Assembly (NCBI RefSeq): GCF_011516655.1
Contig: NZ_WOSV01000009.1
Coordinates: 26,074 to 90,073, forward strand
Length of the DNA stretch: 64,000 nt
From: Acetobacter thailandicus
Lineage (GTDB): Bacteria > Pseudomonadota > Alphaproteobacteria > Acetobacterales > Acetobacteraceae
Reading direction: 5' to 3'
Of the stretch, positions 1 through 9,700 are shown piece after piece (position 1 is the first letter of the stretch; every line of letters begins with the position of its first letter). The notes under the pieces were generated by a model. The model made no database searches. It was not told where the DNA came from and worked only from the letters and a program-made list of their open reading frames with translations. Both the position numbers and the translations under genes were made by a program.

Positions 1-168
1 GGCAATCGGCAACAGACCGGTTGCCAGTGGATCAAGAGTACCTCCGTGACCAGCCTTACGGGCATCAAGCAGATAACGGGCACGCCCGACAACCTGTGTC
101 GATGTCATACCTGAGGGTTTATCAATCACCAGCCAGCCATCAACTGGCATACCACGCTTGCGCCCCAT
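1..168 (-). CDS. truB: tRNA pseudouridine synthase B, N-terminal part (runs off window start)
   Basis: The first 56 codons read on the minus strand from an ATG at 168-166, preceded by an AGGGGGG Shine-Dalgarno. The peptide starts [20 protein letters not shown] and contains [11 protein letters not shown], the TruB signature; Asp46 of that motif is the expected catalytic aspartate. TruB makes pseudouridine 55 in the T-loop of tRNAs. Only about a fifth of the usual ~300 residues is inside the window. Seen directly: motif, start and SD. The reading frame is open to base 1, so nothing suggests a pseudogene. Confidence 0.93.
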   Translation of the reverse strand, partial: MGRKRGMPVDGWLVIDKPSGMTSTQVVGRARYLLDARKAGHGGTLDPLATGLLPIA

Positions 169-315
169 GCATTCCCCCCTCAGTTCGCACTCAATATCCT
201 GCCTGGATATTTTCTGCCCTGTTATGGCAGAAAGCAGCCACTAGCGGAGCACACCCACTCCCGCAATAAAAAATTAATTACGTCATCCCAGGAAAAAATA
301 TCTTTAAAGAGCTTA
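169..315. other. intergenic gap between divergent truB and mla operon
   Basis: About 150 bases separate the truB start (minus) from the first mla gene (plus). The right half is AT-rich (270-315) and must hold the promoter of the lipid-transport operon, but I see no convincing -35/-10 pair, operator or small ORF. Confidence 0.4.
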
Positions 316-1578
316 ATGTTATCTGCTGCTGAATTATGGAAAAAAATTCACATTTTCATGATACGGGCTGGTCATGTTAGTTTTTCTGCCTTAATGTCGT
401 CACATATCATGACCAACGCACAGCCCCCATTGCCTTCAGAGGCCCGCACCGCACCGCCAGGAGGACCAGAATGGTCTCTTGATGTGCATGACACGACGAT
501 GGTCCTGTATGTTGGCGGAAACTGGAATAGCAGAAGCGATGATATTCCTGTTTTTGACACTGAGCATCTGAACGGGGGAACACCCTGTAAAAGCTGTGTC
601 ATTGATACGCAGGCTCTGGGCAGATGGGACTCCGGCTTCATCTCTTTCCTGTGGGATGTAAAACAAAAAGTAGCCGCAGCGCAGCTTGAACTGGACGATT
701 CAGCCCTGCCCCCGGCAGCAAGAAATCTTCTTTCTCTGCTCCCGCAAAAAGCGGTGGAAGTAGCGGCCGATTATAAGAAGCCTCTGCCTTTCTTCGAAAA
801 AGTCGGTGACAAAACACTTCAGACCCTTGAAGAGACTGGCACTCTCACAGATCTGGGCATTCAGACTGTTAAAGGAACCCTTCAGGCTCTGCGCGGCAAA
901 AGCCGGATGCGGGTGAAAGACCTGGCTACAGATATCTGGAATGCCGGCCCCTCAGCCCTTCTGATTGTCGGAATTGTTAATTTTCTTATTGGCGCTATTC
1001 TGGCTTTTGTCGGGCTGATCGAATTGCGCCGCTTCGCAGCAGAGATATATGTTGCGAACCTGGTTGGCATCGCATGTGCCCGTGAAATTTCTGCCATTAT
1101 GACCGCCATTATTATGGCTGGCCGCACCGGCGGCGCTTACGCGGCGCGCATTTCGACAATGCAGGCCAATGAAGAGATTGACGCTCTGCAGGTCTTTGGC
1201 ATTCCTGTCTCCACCTACATTCTGCTGCCTTCCATCCTCTCACTGTCTGTGATGATGCCTGTACTCTACGTGTACGGTACGCTTATCGCTATTCTGGGTG
1301 GTTTCGTCGTGTCTATGACCATGATGAGCACCTCAGCCATTGGCTACTGGGTCACCACCATAAACGGTGTCTCCTTACATGAATTCGTGTTTGGATTTGT
1401 AAAGGCGTTTTTCTTTGCAGGCTATATTGGCCTGACCTCATGCCGGGTTGGTCTTAAAGCCGGGCGCAGCGCAGCAGATGTTGGTATTGCAGCAACCCGG
1501 GCTGTCGTGATTGGCATTGTCGGTATTATCGCTATGGATGCCGTATTTGCTGTCATTGCCAAAGTGCTGGACTTCTGA
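316..1578 (+). CDS. mlaE: MlaE-family ABC transporter permease with N-terminal STAS-like domain
   Basis: Inner-membrane permease of an MCE (Mla-type) phospholipid transporter. Residues ~45-140 resemble a STAS domain (the role of MlaB in E. coli). Residues ~205-420 are the MlaE permease, with several hydrophobic segments and the conserved stretch AREISAIMTAIIMAGRTGGA followed by MQANEEIDAL. The STAS-permease fusion is common in alphaproteobacteria. First gene of a tight plus-strand operon (2 bp to the ATPase). The start is uncertain: the ATG at 316 has a weak AAAGAG upstream, while in-frame ATGs at 394 and 409 give a more family-like N-terminus but lack a visible SD. Confidence 0.88.
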   Translation: MLSAAELWKKIHIFMIRAGHVSFSALMSSHIMTNAQPPLPSEARTAPPGGPEWSLDVHDTTMVLYVGGNWNSRSDDIPVFDTEHLNGGTPCKSCVIDTQALGRWDSGFISFLWDVKQKVAAAQLELDDSALPPAARNLLSLLPQKAVEVAADYKKPLPFFEKVGDKTLQTLEETGTLTDLGIQTVKGTLQALRGKSRMRVKDLATDIWNAGPSALLIVGIVNFLIGAILAFVGLIELRRFAAEIYVANLVGIACAREISAIMTAIIMAGRTGGAYAARISTMQANEEIDALQVFGIPVSTYILLPSILSLSVMMPVLYVYGTLIAILGGFVVSMTMMSTSAIGYWVTTINGVSLHEFVFGFVKAFFFAGYIGLTSCRVGLKAGRSAADVGIAATRAVVIGIVGIIAMDAVFAVIAKVLDF

Positions 1579-1580
1579 CC

Positions 1581-2363
1581 ATGACACACGATGAAACACT
1601 TATTTCAGTCCGTGATCTGAAAATTGCTTTTGGCCCTAAGCTTATTCAGCAAAATATTTCCTTCGACCTGAGGCGTGGGTCTATTTTTGCCGTTATGGGC
1701 GGGTCAGGCTGCGGCAAAAGTACGCTGCTGAAAAGTATGATCGGATTGTTACGCCCTGCATCCGGGCAGATTCTGCTGGGTGGCGAGGATTACTGGGCAC
1801 AGAACGAGCAAAGACGCACAGAGCTTAACCACCGCTTTGGCGTGTTGTTTCAGAGTGGGGCACTGTGGAGCTCAATGACAATCGGTGAAAACGTCGCCCT
1901 GCCTATGGAGATGTTCACCTCTTTCTCTGCAGACATGATCCATCGCCTGGTTAAGCTGAAACTCGGTCTGGTCGGTATGGAGCATGCCATCAACCTGATG
2001 CCTTCTGAAATCTCGGGTGGTATGCGCAAACGCGCAGGGCTTGCCCGTGCCATTGCCCTCGACCCCGATATCCTGTTTTTTGATGAACCATCGGCTGGGC
2101 TTGACCCCATTACCTCTGCCAGGCTGGATGAACTGATCCTGACTCTCCGTGACGGGCTTGGCGCAACGATTGTTATCGTCAGTCACGAACTCCCAAGCCT
2201 GTTTAAGCTTGCGGATGATGGTATTTTTCTTGATGCCCAGGCGCGCGAACCTATAGCGCATGGTGCACCTCGTGCTCTGCGCGACCACAACACAAACCCG
2301 ACGGTCGTTTCTTTTATGAACCGTGCAGCAGACCTCTCATCTGCCCCCCAAACAAGAGGCTAA
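1581..2363 (+). CDS. mlaF: MlaF-type ABC transporter ATP-binding protein
   Basis: ATPase driving the MCE lipid transporter. Walker A is GGSGCGKST (residues ~40-48). The ABC signature is SGGMRKRAGLARAIA, the M/K variant typical of MlaF rather than the canonical SGGQ. Walker B is ILFFDEPSAGLDP, followed by the switch His in IVIVSHELPS. Length (260 aa) is normal for the family. It follows the permease by 2 bp and precedes the MCE protein by 6 bp, so it is almost certainly co-translated with them. Confidence 0.93.
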   Translation: MTHDETLISVRDLKIAFGPKLIQQNISFDLRRGSIFAVMGGSGCGKSTLLKSMIGLLRPASGQILLGGEDYWAQNEQRRTELNHRFGVLFQSGALWSSMTIGENVALPMEMFTSFSADMIHRLVKLKLGLVGMEHAINLMPSEISGGMRKRAGLARAIALDPDILFFDEPSAGLDPITSARLDELILTLRDGLGATIVIVSHELPSLFKLADDGIFLDAQAREPIAHGAPRALRDHNTNPTVVSFMNRAADLSSAPQTRG

Positions 2364-2369
2364 TCGACT

Positions 2370-3326
2370 ATGGCTGATACACATCACCGTAAAACTTTGC
2401 TTGGCGTCTTTGTCACCGGCGGTGCAGCACTGGGGCTGGGCATTATCATTTCATTTGGCCATATGAGACTGTTCACGCCGACCCGTGAAGCCGTTGTAAT
2501 TTTTCAGAGTTCAATTAACGGACTTAGCCTTGGCGCTCCGGTAACTTTTCGCGGGGTTAAAGTCGGTTCTGTTCAGAACATCAAGCTCTCTTTTGATCCG
2601 CAGGATTATAAAGCCTATATTCCGGTGACTATCACGCTTGACCCCGACCAGGTTCATGTTGTTGACGGCTCAAACAAGAACTCCCCCGTTGACGTCAACA
2701 AACTCATTGCCAATGGCCTGCATGCTGAACTGAACATGCAAAGTTTTGTAACAGGCCAGTACAATATTAATCTTGATTTTGATAAAAATGCGCCCAGAAA
2801 TCTGCATCCGCGCATTGCAACATTGCCGGAAATTCCTGTTCGCCTTTCTGATGTTGAAAAACTCAGAACCTCACTTGGTCAGATACCCTTTAATAAAATT
2901 GCTGACCGTGCAGACAATACGCTTGCGTCAGCCAATTTACTCCTGGCCAGCCTGAATAAAGATCTTCCTCCTCTTATTTCAAGCCTGAAAACAACATCTG
3001 ATGACTCGCATCAGACATTAACGGTTACCACCGAGGCGATACGCAACCTGCAAACAAAGCTGGATGCGACATTAATCCATCTTGATACCCTGCTTGAAAC
3101 CAGTAACTCTCAGCTCAATTCCCGTGGTGAAGACCTGCACAAAACACTGGTCTCTGCCACAAAGACGCTCGATTCATTGCAGGGTATGCTCTCGCCTCGT
3201 TCTGTTGACCGCGCCAACATGGATGCCGCCTTACGCGACATCGCCGCCGCCGCGGCGTCACTCCGTGGCTTTGCTGGCGATGTTGAACGTAATCCGCAAC
3301 TCCTTCTGATGGGACGCCGCAAATGA
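2370..3326 (+). CDS. mlaD: MlaD-type MCE domain periplasmic lipid-binding protein
   Basis: One N-terminal transmembrane anchor (residues ~10-30) is followed by a single MCE domain (~38-125, with the motif INGLSLGAPVTFRGVKVGSV near its start). A long C-terminal helical/coiled region (~165-300) ends in an Ala-rich stretch. MCE proteins form hexamers that carry phospholipid between the membranes. At 318 aa it is longer than E. coli MlaD (~180 aa) because of the helical tail, which is usual in alphaproteobacteria. The stop codon overlaps the next start (ATGA), showing tight operon coupling. Confidence 0.92.
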   Translation: MADTHHRKTLLGVFVTGGAALGLGIIISFGHMRLFTPTREAVVIFQSSINGLSLGAPVTFRGVKVGSVQNIKLSFDPQDYKAYIPVTITLDPDQVHVVDGSNKNSPVDVNKLIANGLHAELNMQSFVTGQYNINLDFDKNAPRNLHPRIATLPEIPVRLSDVEKLRTSLGQIPFNKIADRADNTLASANLLLASLNKDLPPLISSLKTTSDDSHQTLTVTTEAIRNLQTKLDATLIHLDTLLETSNSQLNSRGEDLHKTLVSATKTLDSLQGMLSPRSVDRANMDAALRDIAAAAASLRGFAGDVERNPQLLLMGRRK

Positions 3327-3916
3327 CATTCCAGATCCGTCGCCTTGCTCTGCCTGCTATGGGTGTGTCGCTGCTGCTGGCCGGCTGCGCCTCCTCAGCT
3401 CCGCCATTGAGTTTTTATACACTGGGCACACCCAACGGGCCTGCGGCAGCATCTCTGCCATCTTTATCAGCGCATACACCAACCGTTCAGATCGCGCGGG
3501 TTGTTCTGCCTGATTATATGGACACGCAGGATATGGTGCTGCGTGATCAGGAAAAAATAGTCCGCAGCGATAAAGGGCGCTGGGCTACAAGGCTTTCGGT
3601 CGGCGTTACCGATTTGATTACAAATCAGATCGCTCTCTCCCACCCTGACGAACTTATTACAGATCAGCCCGTCCCTGAAGCTGCCACCTGGCGGGTACAG
3701 ATTAATATATCACGCTTTGATATTGATACGCATGGCCAGGCTATACTCGACGCTAACTGGAGTGTACTGCCTGCAGATATGAAGCAGCCCATTGTGAAGC
3801 AAAGAGCGCACATTGTAACTTCAGGTTCAGTCAGTTCAGATGCAAATGTCGCAAGCCTGATGCGTAAGCTGGTTGTTATCCTGGCGGGTCAGATTAATAG
3901 CTCCCTGCCCTCATAA
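3323..3916 (+). CDS. ABC-type transport auxiliary lipoprotein of the Mla-type system
   Basis: The N-terminus is a lipoprotein signal with lipobox LLAGC (Cys at about residue 22), followed by PPLSFYTLGTP, the typical opening of the ABC-transport auxiliary (PqiC/DUF330-like) lipoproteins. These lipoproteins accompany MCE transporters and are thought to sit in the outer membrane. The start overlaps the MCE gene by 4 bp. The same family appears again at 23469-24128 with the second MCE system. Low-affinity homology means the exact partner is inferred from gene order. Confidence 0.85.
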   Translation: MTFQIRRLALPAMGVSLLLAGCASSAPPLSFYTLGTPNGPAAASLPSLSAHTPTVQIARVVLPDYMDTQDMVLRDQEKIVRSDKGRWATRLSVGVTDLITNQIALSHPDELITDQPVPEAATWRVQINISRFDIDTHGQAILDANWSVLPADMKQPIVKQRAHIVTSGSVSSDANVASLMRKLVVILAGQINSSLPS

Positions 3917-3927
3917 AATTTGAAAAA

Positions 3928-3957
3928 CCTGATATCTGATACAACACAGATATCAGG
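3928..3957 (-). terminator. hairpin terminator between convergent lipoprotein and GT4 genes
   Basis: A perfect 11-bp stem (CCTGATATCTG / CAGATATCAGG) with an 8-base loop. Read on the minus strand it is followed by TTTTTC, so it should end the glycosyltransferase operon. On the plus strand no T-run follows, but the structure lies just after the mla operon stop. Confidence 0.75.
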
Positions 3958-3964
3958 CAAAACC

Positions 3965-5386
3965 TCACGCAGGTTTAAGAGGCGCTTTACGTCCCTTCAT
4001 GTTGCGTGGCATTCTGACAGATGTTTTTTTACTCGCAGCGGCACTGGCTGACGCCACCTTCCGTGTTGTCTTCCCCCTGACTGGCGCTTTAACTGCATGA
4101 GATTTTTTTGATGCAGGTTCCTGAGAAATAACCTCAGGTTTATCTTTTTTCAGACGGCTCGCATTATCTGTAATGATGTGATCGATCAGTTTTTTATATT
4201 CTGCAATAGAATGCTCTATATTCAGAGAATGCTCAGCCTCAGCCCGCGCCCCTTTACGAATAGTACGGGCCAGCACTTTGTCATTAAGTACCCTGACGAT
4301 ACCATCAGCAATTGCTTCAGGCTCATGGAAAGGTACCAGAACACCTGTCTCTCCATCCCTGATAAGTTCTCTGACCGGGGCTGTATCACTCCCGACAATT
4401 GCACAACCAGCAGCCATCGCCTCACGCAGAGACCATGATACCACAAACGGGTAAGTCAGATAAACATGAGCATCAGAGCGTTTGATAAGTGTCAGGAAAG
4501 TCTCGTACTGCACCTTGCCAAGAAAATGCACACGAGAGAGGTCTGTCTGCCCCTCAAGCTCACGTAGCATAATCTCACGCCAGCAGCCTGCTGGCAGCTT
4601 CGCCCCGTAACTGATCTCATCACCACCTACCAGCAACACCCTGACATCTGGTTCCTGCTCAAGCAGGCTGGGAAGTGCACGCATAAACACATGAAAACCA
4701 CGATAAGGCTCAAGGCCACGAGCGACGTAAGTAACAAGCTTATCTTTTGGTTTGATCGTTATATCACCAAAAACGACGTCTTTTCGGGCAAGTGTTTTAT
4801 CAGCTTTACACTTTTCAAGATTAACACCCTCTTTTAGCACATGAATTTTTTTCTGTGCCCAATCAGGATACGTACTTAGCTGAAAAAGAGTAGGTGTCTG
4901 TCCATAACCGGGGTTGTTAAGTGCCAGCAGATTAATTGCATTCTTTGCCCGCACCAGCGACCTGAAAGCCTGATCCATAGGAAACTCAGGATCAAAATCG
5001 ACATCAAACCCGGGGCCTGAATGATAATAAAATTCGAAATAACCCAGTACAGGTACATCAGGATAAACATCCTGCATGTTCAGCAATTCACCCCAGCCAT
5101 GGTGGCCGATAATAATATCTGGTGTGAAACCAAGCTGCCTGAGTGTCACAGCCGCAGCAGCGACTGCTTCAGCACGGATCATACCAGCTTCAAGTTCTTT
5201 TACGCCTGAATGAGCGCCTTCAGCGACAGGACGGGGCATACGGTAACGAACCCGCCGGACACCGGAGATAACATTATCATTATCTTCACTGATAAAAACA
5301 ATTTCATGCTTCTCCTCGCGTGCAAGGTGCCTCACGAGATGTAAATACTGACCAGGAAAATTCTGGTGTACAAAAAGATACTTCAA
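3965..5386 (-). CDS. GT4-family glycosyltransferase with basic histone-like C-terminal tail
   Basis: The N-terminus reads MKYLFVHQNFPGQY, a familiar opening of GT4/GT-B glycosyltransferases. The start codon is TTG (5386-5384), forced by this conserved beginning. The C-terminal Rossmann domain (~200-400) has GLEPYRGFHVFMRALPSLL, the acceptor/donor loop SWSLREAMAAGCAIVGSD and APVRELIRDGETG. Residues ~425-473 form an unusual Lys/Arg/Ala/Pro/Ser tail (e.g. KAPVRGKTTRKVASASAAA) resembling histone H1 tails. The upstream operon gene has a similar tail. Last gene of the exporter/glycosylation operon; it probably transfers a sugar in the cytoplasm to a glycan or a protein. The substrate cannot be read from sequence. 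Confidence 0.87.
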   Translation of the reverse strand: MKYLFVHQNFPGQYLHLVRHLAREEKHEIVFISEDNDNVISGVRRVRYRMPRPVAEGAHSGVKELEAGMIRAEAVAAAAVTLRQLGFTPDIIIGHHGWGELLNMQDVYPDVPVLGYFEFYYHSGPGFDVDFDPEFPMDQAFRSLVRAKNAINLLALNNPGYGQTPTLFQLSTYPDWAQKKIHVLKEGVNLEKCKADKTLARKDVVFGDITIKPKDKLVTYVARGLEPYRGFHVFMRALPSLLEQEPDVRVLLVGGDEISYGAKLPAGCWREIMLRELEGQTDLSRVHFLGKVQYETFLTLIKRSDAHVYLTYPFVVSWSLREAMAAGCAIVGSDTAPVRELIRDGETGVLVPFHEPEAIADGIVRVLNDKVLARTIRKGARAEAEHSLNIEHSIAEYKKLIDHIITDNASRLKKDKPEVISQEPASKKSHAVKAPVRGKTTRKVASASAAASKKTSVRMPRNMKGRKAPLKPA

Positions 5387-5421
5387 GAAAAATACCTATA
5401 ATATTTATTTTAATAATAAAT

Positions 5422-5446
5422 GAAAAACCCGGCCATACAGCCGGGT
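5422..5446 (-). terminator. intrinsic terminator inside the glycosylation operon
   Basis: A 7-bp GC-rich stem (ACCCGGC / GCCGGGT, 6-base loop) is followed on the minus strand by TTTTTCATTT. It lies between the stop of the ChW-like gene (5456) and the TTG start of the GT4 gene (5386), so it may attenuate transcription into the last gene. Confidence 0.72.
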
Positions 5447-5455
5447 CATTATAGT

Positions 5456-6676
5456 TTATCGGCGAGAAGCAGGTTTACGTCCACGGGTTGTTTTACGTGG
5501 AACGGAAACAGGCTTTTCTGCTTTCGGGGCAGCTGGCCTGCCGCGACGTGCTGGTACGGCTGGCACCGCTTTCACCGCCACAGCTTTCACGGCCACAGCT
5601 TTCGCTTTTCGGGCAGAGGTTTTACGCTTTTTAGGCGTTATAATTTCTTCTTCTTCAATAACCTCTGTAACCGGAGAATCGCCTTCTTCTTCGATAAACA
5701 GATCAAAATCATCTGCCTCGAAGATATCACCGTCCTCTTCGTCGAGCAGCACAGCCAGTTCAGCTTCAGCCTCTGCTTTTGCCTTAGCCGAAGCCTTCAG
5801 GCTTTTAGCTTTTTTGCCAGCACTGCCACGGGGAATAATTTCAAGTAAAAAAGCCTCAAGCGGAGCAAGAGATGCTGCTTCAACGGGCTCATCACCAGAA
5901 ACTGGTCCGATCTCTGTACCATCTGTAAAGGTTGCTGTAATACGGCATTCAAATTTTTTCGCCGCCTGACCTTTGAGACGTACACACAAACCAAGGATAG
6001 GAAGCGCCATACCACGGCTGCCACAATACTGCCCGCCGGCAACCCATGGTGACAACCAGCCTTTGCCCAGAACAGCCTGATATTCAATATCAGCCGGAGC
6101 GATCAGCGAAGCGGGAGCCACACCAAAACCTTCAATCCAGGCACGACTGCCCGGCTTACCCATCCATTCACCAAGGCGCGCGGCAACATCACCCCGGCGC
6201 TGAATATGCGCACCTATTTCAACTTCATCCTGTTTCACTGAGGCCTCAGCCTCCTGTGAGACAACAGCACCTTTAGCAGCCTGACCCTTTGTTGCTGCTG
6301 AAGCAACCAGCGGTGCTGCCGATGCGTCAGACTGCGCGCTGAGCTGAACGACCTGAAGACGGGGCGCTTCGTGCGGCGAACCATCTTCCTGATAAATTGT
6401 AACCATGACCTGAGCCGGACCCTGATGCACCCTGATCAGAGCTGCACCATTAACTGTGCTCATCCAGCCTTCACTATCAAACGTCAGAATTTCGACATTT
6501 GCTGTGTTTTTCACAGGTGGCTGCGAAATGCGTACACCAGGCAGGCCAGAGGCTGACGGAGGCTGTTGCCCTGGTGTAGAATACACACAGAACAGGCCCG
6601 TCTGAAGAGTCATCAGAGATCCTGAGACTTTTAAATCCGAAATTTTCTGCTGCGCCGACGCCTGGTTACTAGACAT
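5456..6676 (-). CDS. uncharacterised protein with a ChW-like repeat, acidic stretch and histone-like basic tail
   Basis: 406 aa, no signal peptide or membrane segment. Residues ~1-112 look like a beta-rich domain. Residues ~196-236 (IEYQAVLGKGWLSPWVAGGQ, then G..G..L....L.VRLKG) resemble the Clostridial hydrophobic-W (ChW) repeat, spaced around the same W and G positions. Residues 311-344 are strongly acidic, and 348-406 form a Lys/Arg/Ala/Pro tail (e.g. KKRKTSARKAKAVAVKAVAV) like a histone H1 tail. ATG start with AGGATTT in front. It lies between two glycosyltransferases, so a role in glycan or adhesin handling is likely but unproven. I do not recognise a characterised homologue. Confidence 0.8.
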   Translation of the reverse strand: MSSNQASAQQKISDLKVSGSLMTLQTGLFCVYSTPGQQPPSASGLPGVRISQPPVKNTANVEILTFDSEGWMSTVNGAALIRVHQGPAQVMVTIYQEDGSPHEAPRLQVVQLSAQSDASAAPLVASAATKGQAAKGAVVSQEAEASVKQDEVEIGAHIQRRGDVAARLGEWMGKPGSRAWIEGFGVAPASLIAPADIEYQAVLGKGWLSPWVAGGQYCGSRGMALPILGLCVRLKGQAAKKFECRITATFTDGTEIGPVSGDEPVEAASLAPLEAFLLEIIPRGSAGKKAKSLKASAKAKAEAEAELAVLLDEEDGDIFEADDFDLFIEEEGDSPVTEVIEEEEIITPKKRKTSARKAKAVAVKAVAVKAVPAVPARRGRPAAPKAEKPVSVPRKTTRGRKPASRR

Positions 6677-6774
6677 AAATCCTCATTCAATCAGGAATTT
6701 TTTTTAAAACTTACAAAAATAAGTTTAAATATCAGTGAATAAAGAAGCGAATGCTCCTGTGATCTCATCTCGTT

Positions 6775-9700
6775 CTATTTATTGCCTATATTTATGCTTT
6801 TTATCAACATCTCATTAAGCTCTGCACCTCTGAGATGCGGATTAATCACAACGCCCTGCCCTGTAGCACGAATGCGTTCAGCAGGCGCACCATGATCGAA
6901 TGCAATAACAGACAACCCTGCTTTCCAGGCAAGCTCCAGTGTAAAACACCATGTTTCTGGCCAGACTGATGGTAAAAATGCAGCATCTGCCTGTATAGAT
7001 TCCAGTAATGTGACTGCATCACCCTCTTTGTACCGACCGGTAATGTAAACCCGACCAGTATTCAGCAAAGGAGTATCATCAGGGGTATGCCCGACCAGAA
7101 CAAATTCAAGTGGCAAATCCCGGAGAGCTGCATCAAGAGCAGCCTGATACAGCACATCATACCCTTTTTCCCGGCCAACCGCGCCCACAATACATAGCCG
7201 TAAACGCCGGGATTCTGCCTGCCTGGGTGTTTTTAAAAAACCATCGGCAGGAACATAATGTCCTGCCGTTGCCTGTTTGCCACGACCTGGCAACTCTGCT
7301 CTCTTTACTCTCTTCTCAGCAGGTCTTACCACACAGGTGATTTCGGGAAAATGTTTCAACATTCTCTGCGCAGTATCACGAGACGGTACATATACAGTAT
7401 CTGCCATACTGAGAACCGATGCAGAGCGCTGTACATATACTGCAACACTAATATCTTCTTCTATATTATTGCCGCCAGTAGAAATACAACGCTCGCACCC
7501 TGAAAGATCCGGCTCGCCACAATAGTTTCCAGATGGGTCAAGCAACGAGATACGCTGACAAAACCACATATAGTCATGCACAAACACATCACAGGAGCAG
7601 CATAATTCATTTGCAAGGTGTGCAATTGACGGATGGTGACCAAGCAGATGATGCAGCTCTACCTTCTGAACATTTTCATGCTGTAAAAGATCGAGCAGCC
7701 CGGCATGCTCATCAGGCAACGTAAAAGCCAAAGACGGAAAATCCTCAGGGGCAGTACTATCTTCAATAAGGCATCCTTTTTTTGATGGCCTGAGAATTAA
7801 AACCCGAAAAGAACGCTTCCTGTAACTGGCGGCCCGCTCCTGAATAACCCGCTCAACTCCTCCGCCGTGATGATGCGTAACCAGTAAAACTGTTTTTTTA
7901 CACACGCGGGCAGCCACCCCACGTGCGCGAAAACGCACCTGATCAAAACGCCGGCGCGCCTCAGACAGCGGATCACGCCTGATCCAGTCTGTCACCAGAG
8001 CATGATACCCAGGGTGCAGATCCTCAAGAGTATCAGCATTGCGTGCCATCAGATCTGCCCGGGCACTGCCGAATGAGACAGCCCCTGTATGTGCGACAAA
8101 TACTCCTGGTGCGGCTTTATGCTTCCACCCCAGAGCACGGGCACGCATACAAAAATCATTTTCTTCGCCATATCCCTGGGCGAAAACATCTTCGCGCAAC
8201 AGTCCTGTCTGCTTCAGGCAATCATGACGTATATAAAGGCAAAATCCGTGACCTGTCGGGATGTCATATGACACCCCTTTATTGGCTACCAGTGCTGCAG
8301 CCATGAAAACCCTTGTCTGCATTGCATCAGGTTCAGCGTTTTCTCTCTCATGCGACGGGTATGACAAAATACTGGCATCGTTTGAAAATGGTGTCACCGT
8401 ACCTGTCTGCTGATCACGGTAAGCAATCCGCCTCAGTTCTGCCAGCCAGCCCTCCGCGACGCATGTATCACTATTGAGCAAAATAACATCATGGCCCGCT
8501 AAAGCCCTCAGGCCCTTATTAACTGTACCGGGAAAACCAAGGTTACGCTCATTCTGATGACAGGAGAAATTATACTTCTCGCAAAAAGCCTTAACGAAAT
8601 CGGTCAGCTCCCTCTCGGGGGAAGCATCATTGATAACCAGAACCTGAATTTTTATACCCTGAGTTGTCTTTCTGACAGCTTCAAGACAGCGCCTGGTACA
8701 CGTCAGGTCACGAAATACAGGAATAATAATGGCAAGAGGTGCTCGCCGCCCTGAAACCTCCGGTGCGGGAATATTGTTTGTCAGGACCGGAACGGGAAGA
8801 AAGCTTTCAGCCACACCCTTATCAGACGAAGAAAAAACCTCTGATGCAGTAAGGCGCATGCCGGCAAGGTACCTGGCAACCGCAACCGCACTCCGGGCCT
8901 TCTGCCCTGGGAAAAGCGGGCTGCCTGCCAGGTCGCGGCCATTTTCATCCCTGACACTTATAAAACCTGCAGGCAGCTCATGCTGCGAAAGTGAAAAATG
9001 ACGGTACATGGCGCCCGGACGTTGAGCCCCGCCTGTTTCGTCAAGAACTGTTGCATGAACATGCTGCAGAGTTTTACCGCTCTGCACATCAATCACTTTG
9101 AGCACAGGCTCTCTTTGCGAGTCATAAGGAAACCAGGCCCAGCCTCTGAGACCTTCTGCCTCTTCTTCAACAAAACCCTCGCATTTTATAATATGCCCTG
9201 GCCTGAAATCATTACCAAAGAAATGATCACCACCGGAAAATATAACTGAGACAACCTCAGCATGCTGCCAGCCTTCGGGACAAAACCATTCTTTCCCTCT
9301 TCGGCATACAGGCTGAACCGTATTGTCATAACATACACTGACAGGCTTTAACGGAAAACGGCTCCCCCACCTGATCTGACCATTACCCTCAAGCCCGCAC
9401 CAGCCTGCGGCCCCATTAAGGTGGTAAATTTTGCTGACAAAATCAGCGATATCTGCATTACAGGAAAAATGAGACAACAAATGCTCTGCAGCGGCTAACG
9501 CACCCGCGACGTCCTGCAATTCAAGGCGCAAACCTGAAAGCAGCATCCACCCTTCTTTAAAATCACACTCTGACAATAACGCAGAAAGAAGTATTTCTGC
9601 TTCAGACAGATCTCCTGTCATCTGGCGTGCAAGCACCAGGGCAAACATGACATGCTGGCTTTCAGGAGCCTGCCTGTTAGCATATTCAAGAAGGTCTCTG

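Noticed and set aside
5420..5848. Plus-strand 142-aa Phe/Ser/Arg-rich ORF antisense to the histone-like tail
   Set aside because: It is the mirror of the low-complexity Lys/Ala codons of the minus-strand gene and has no recognisable protein features.
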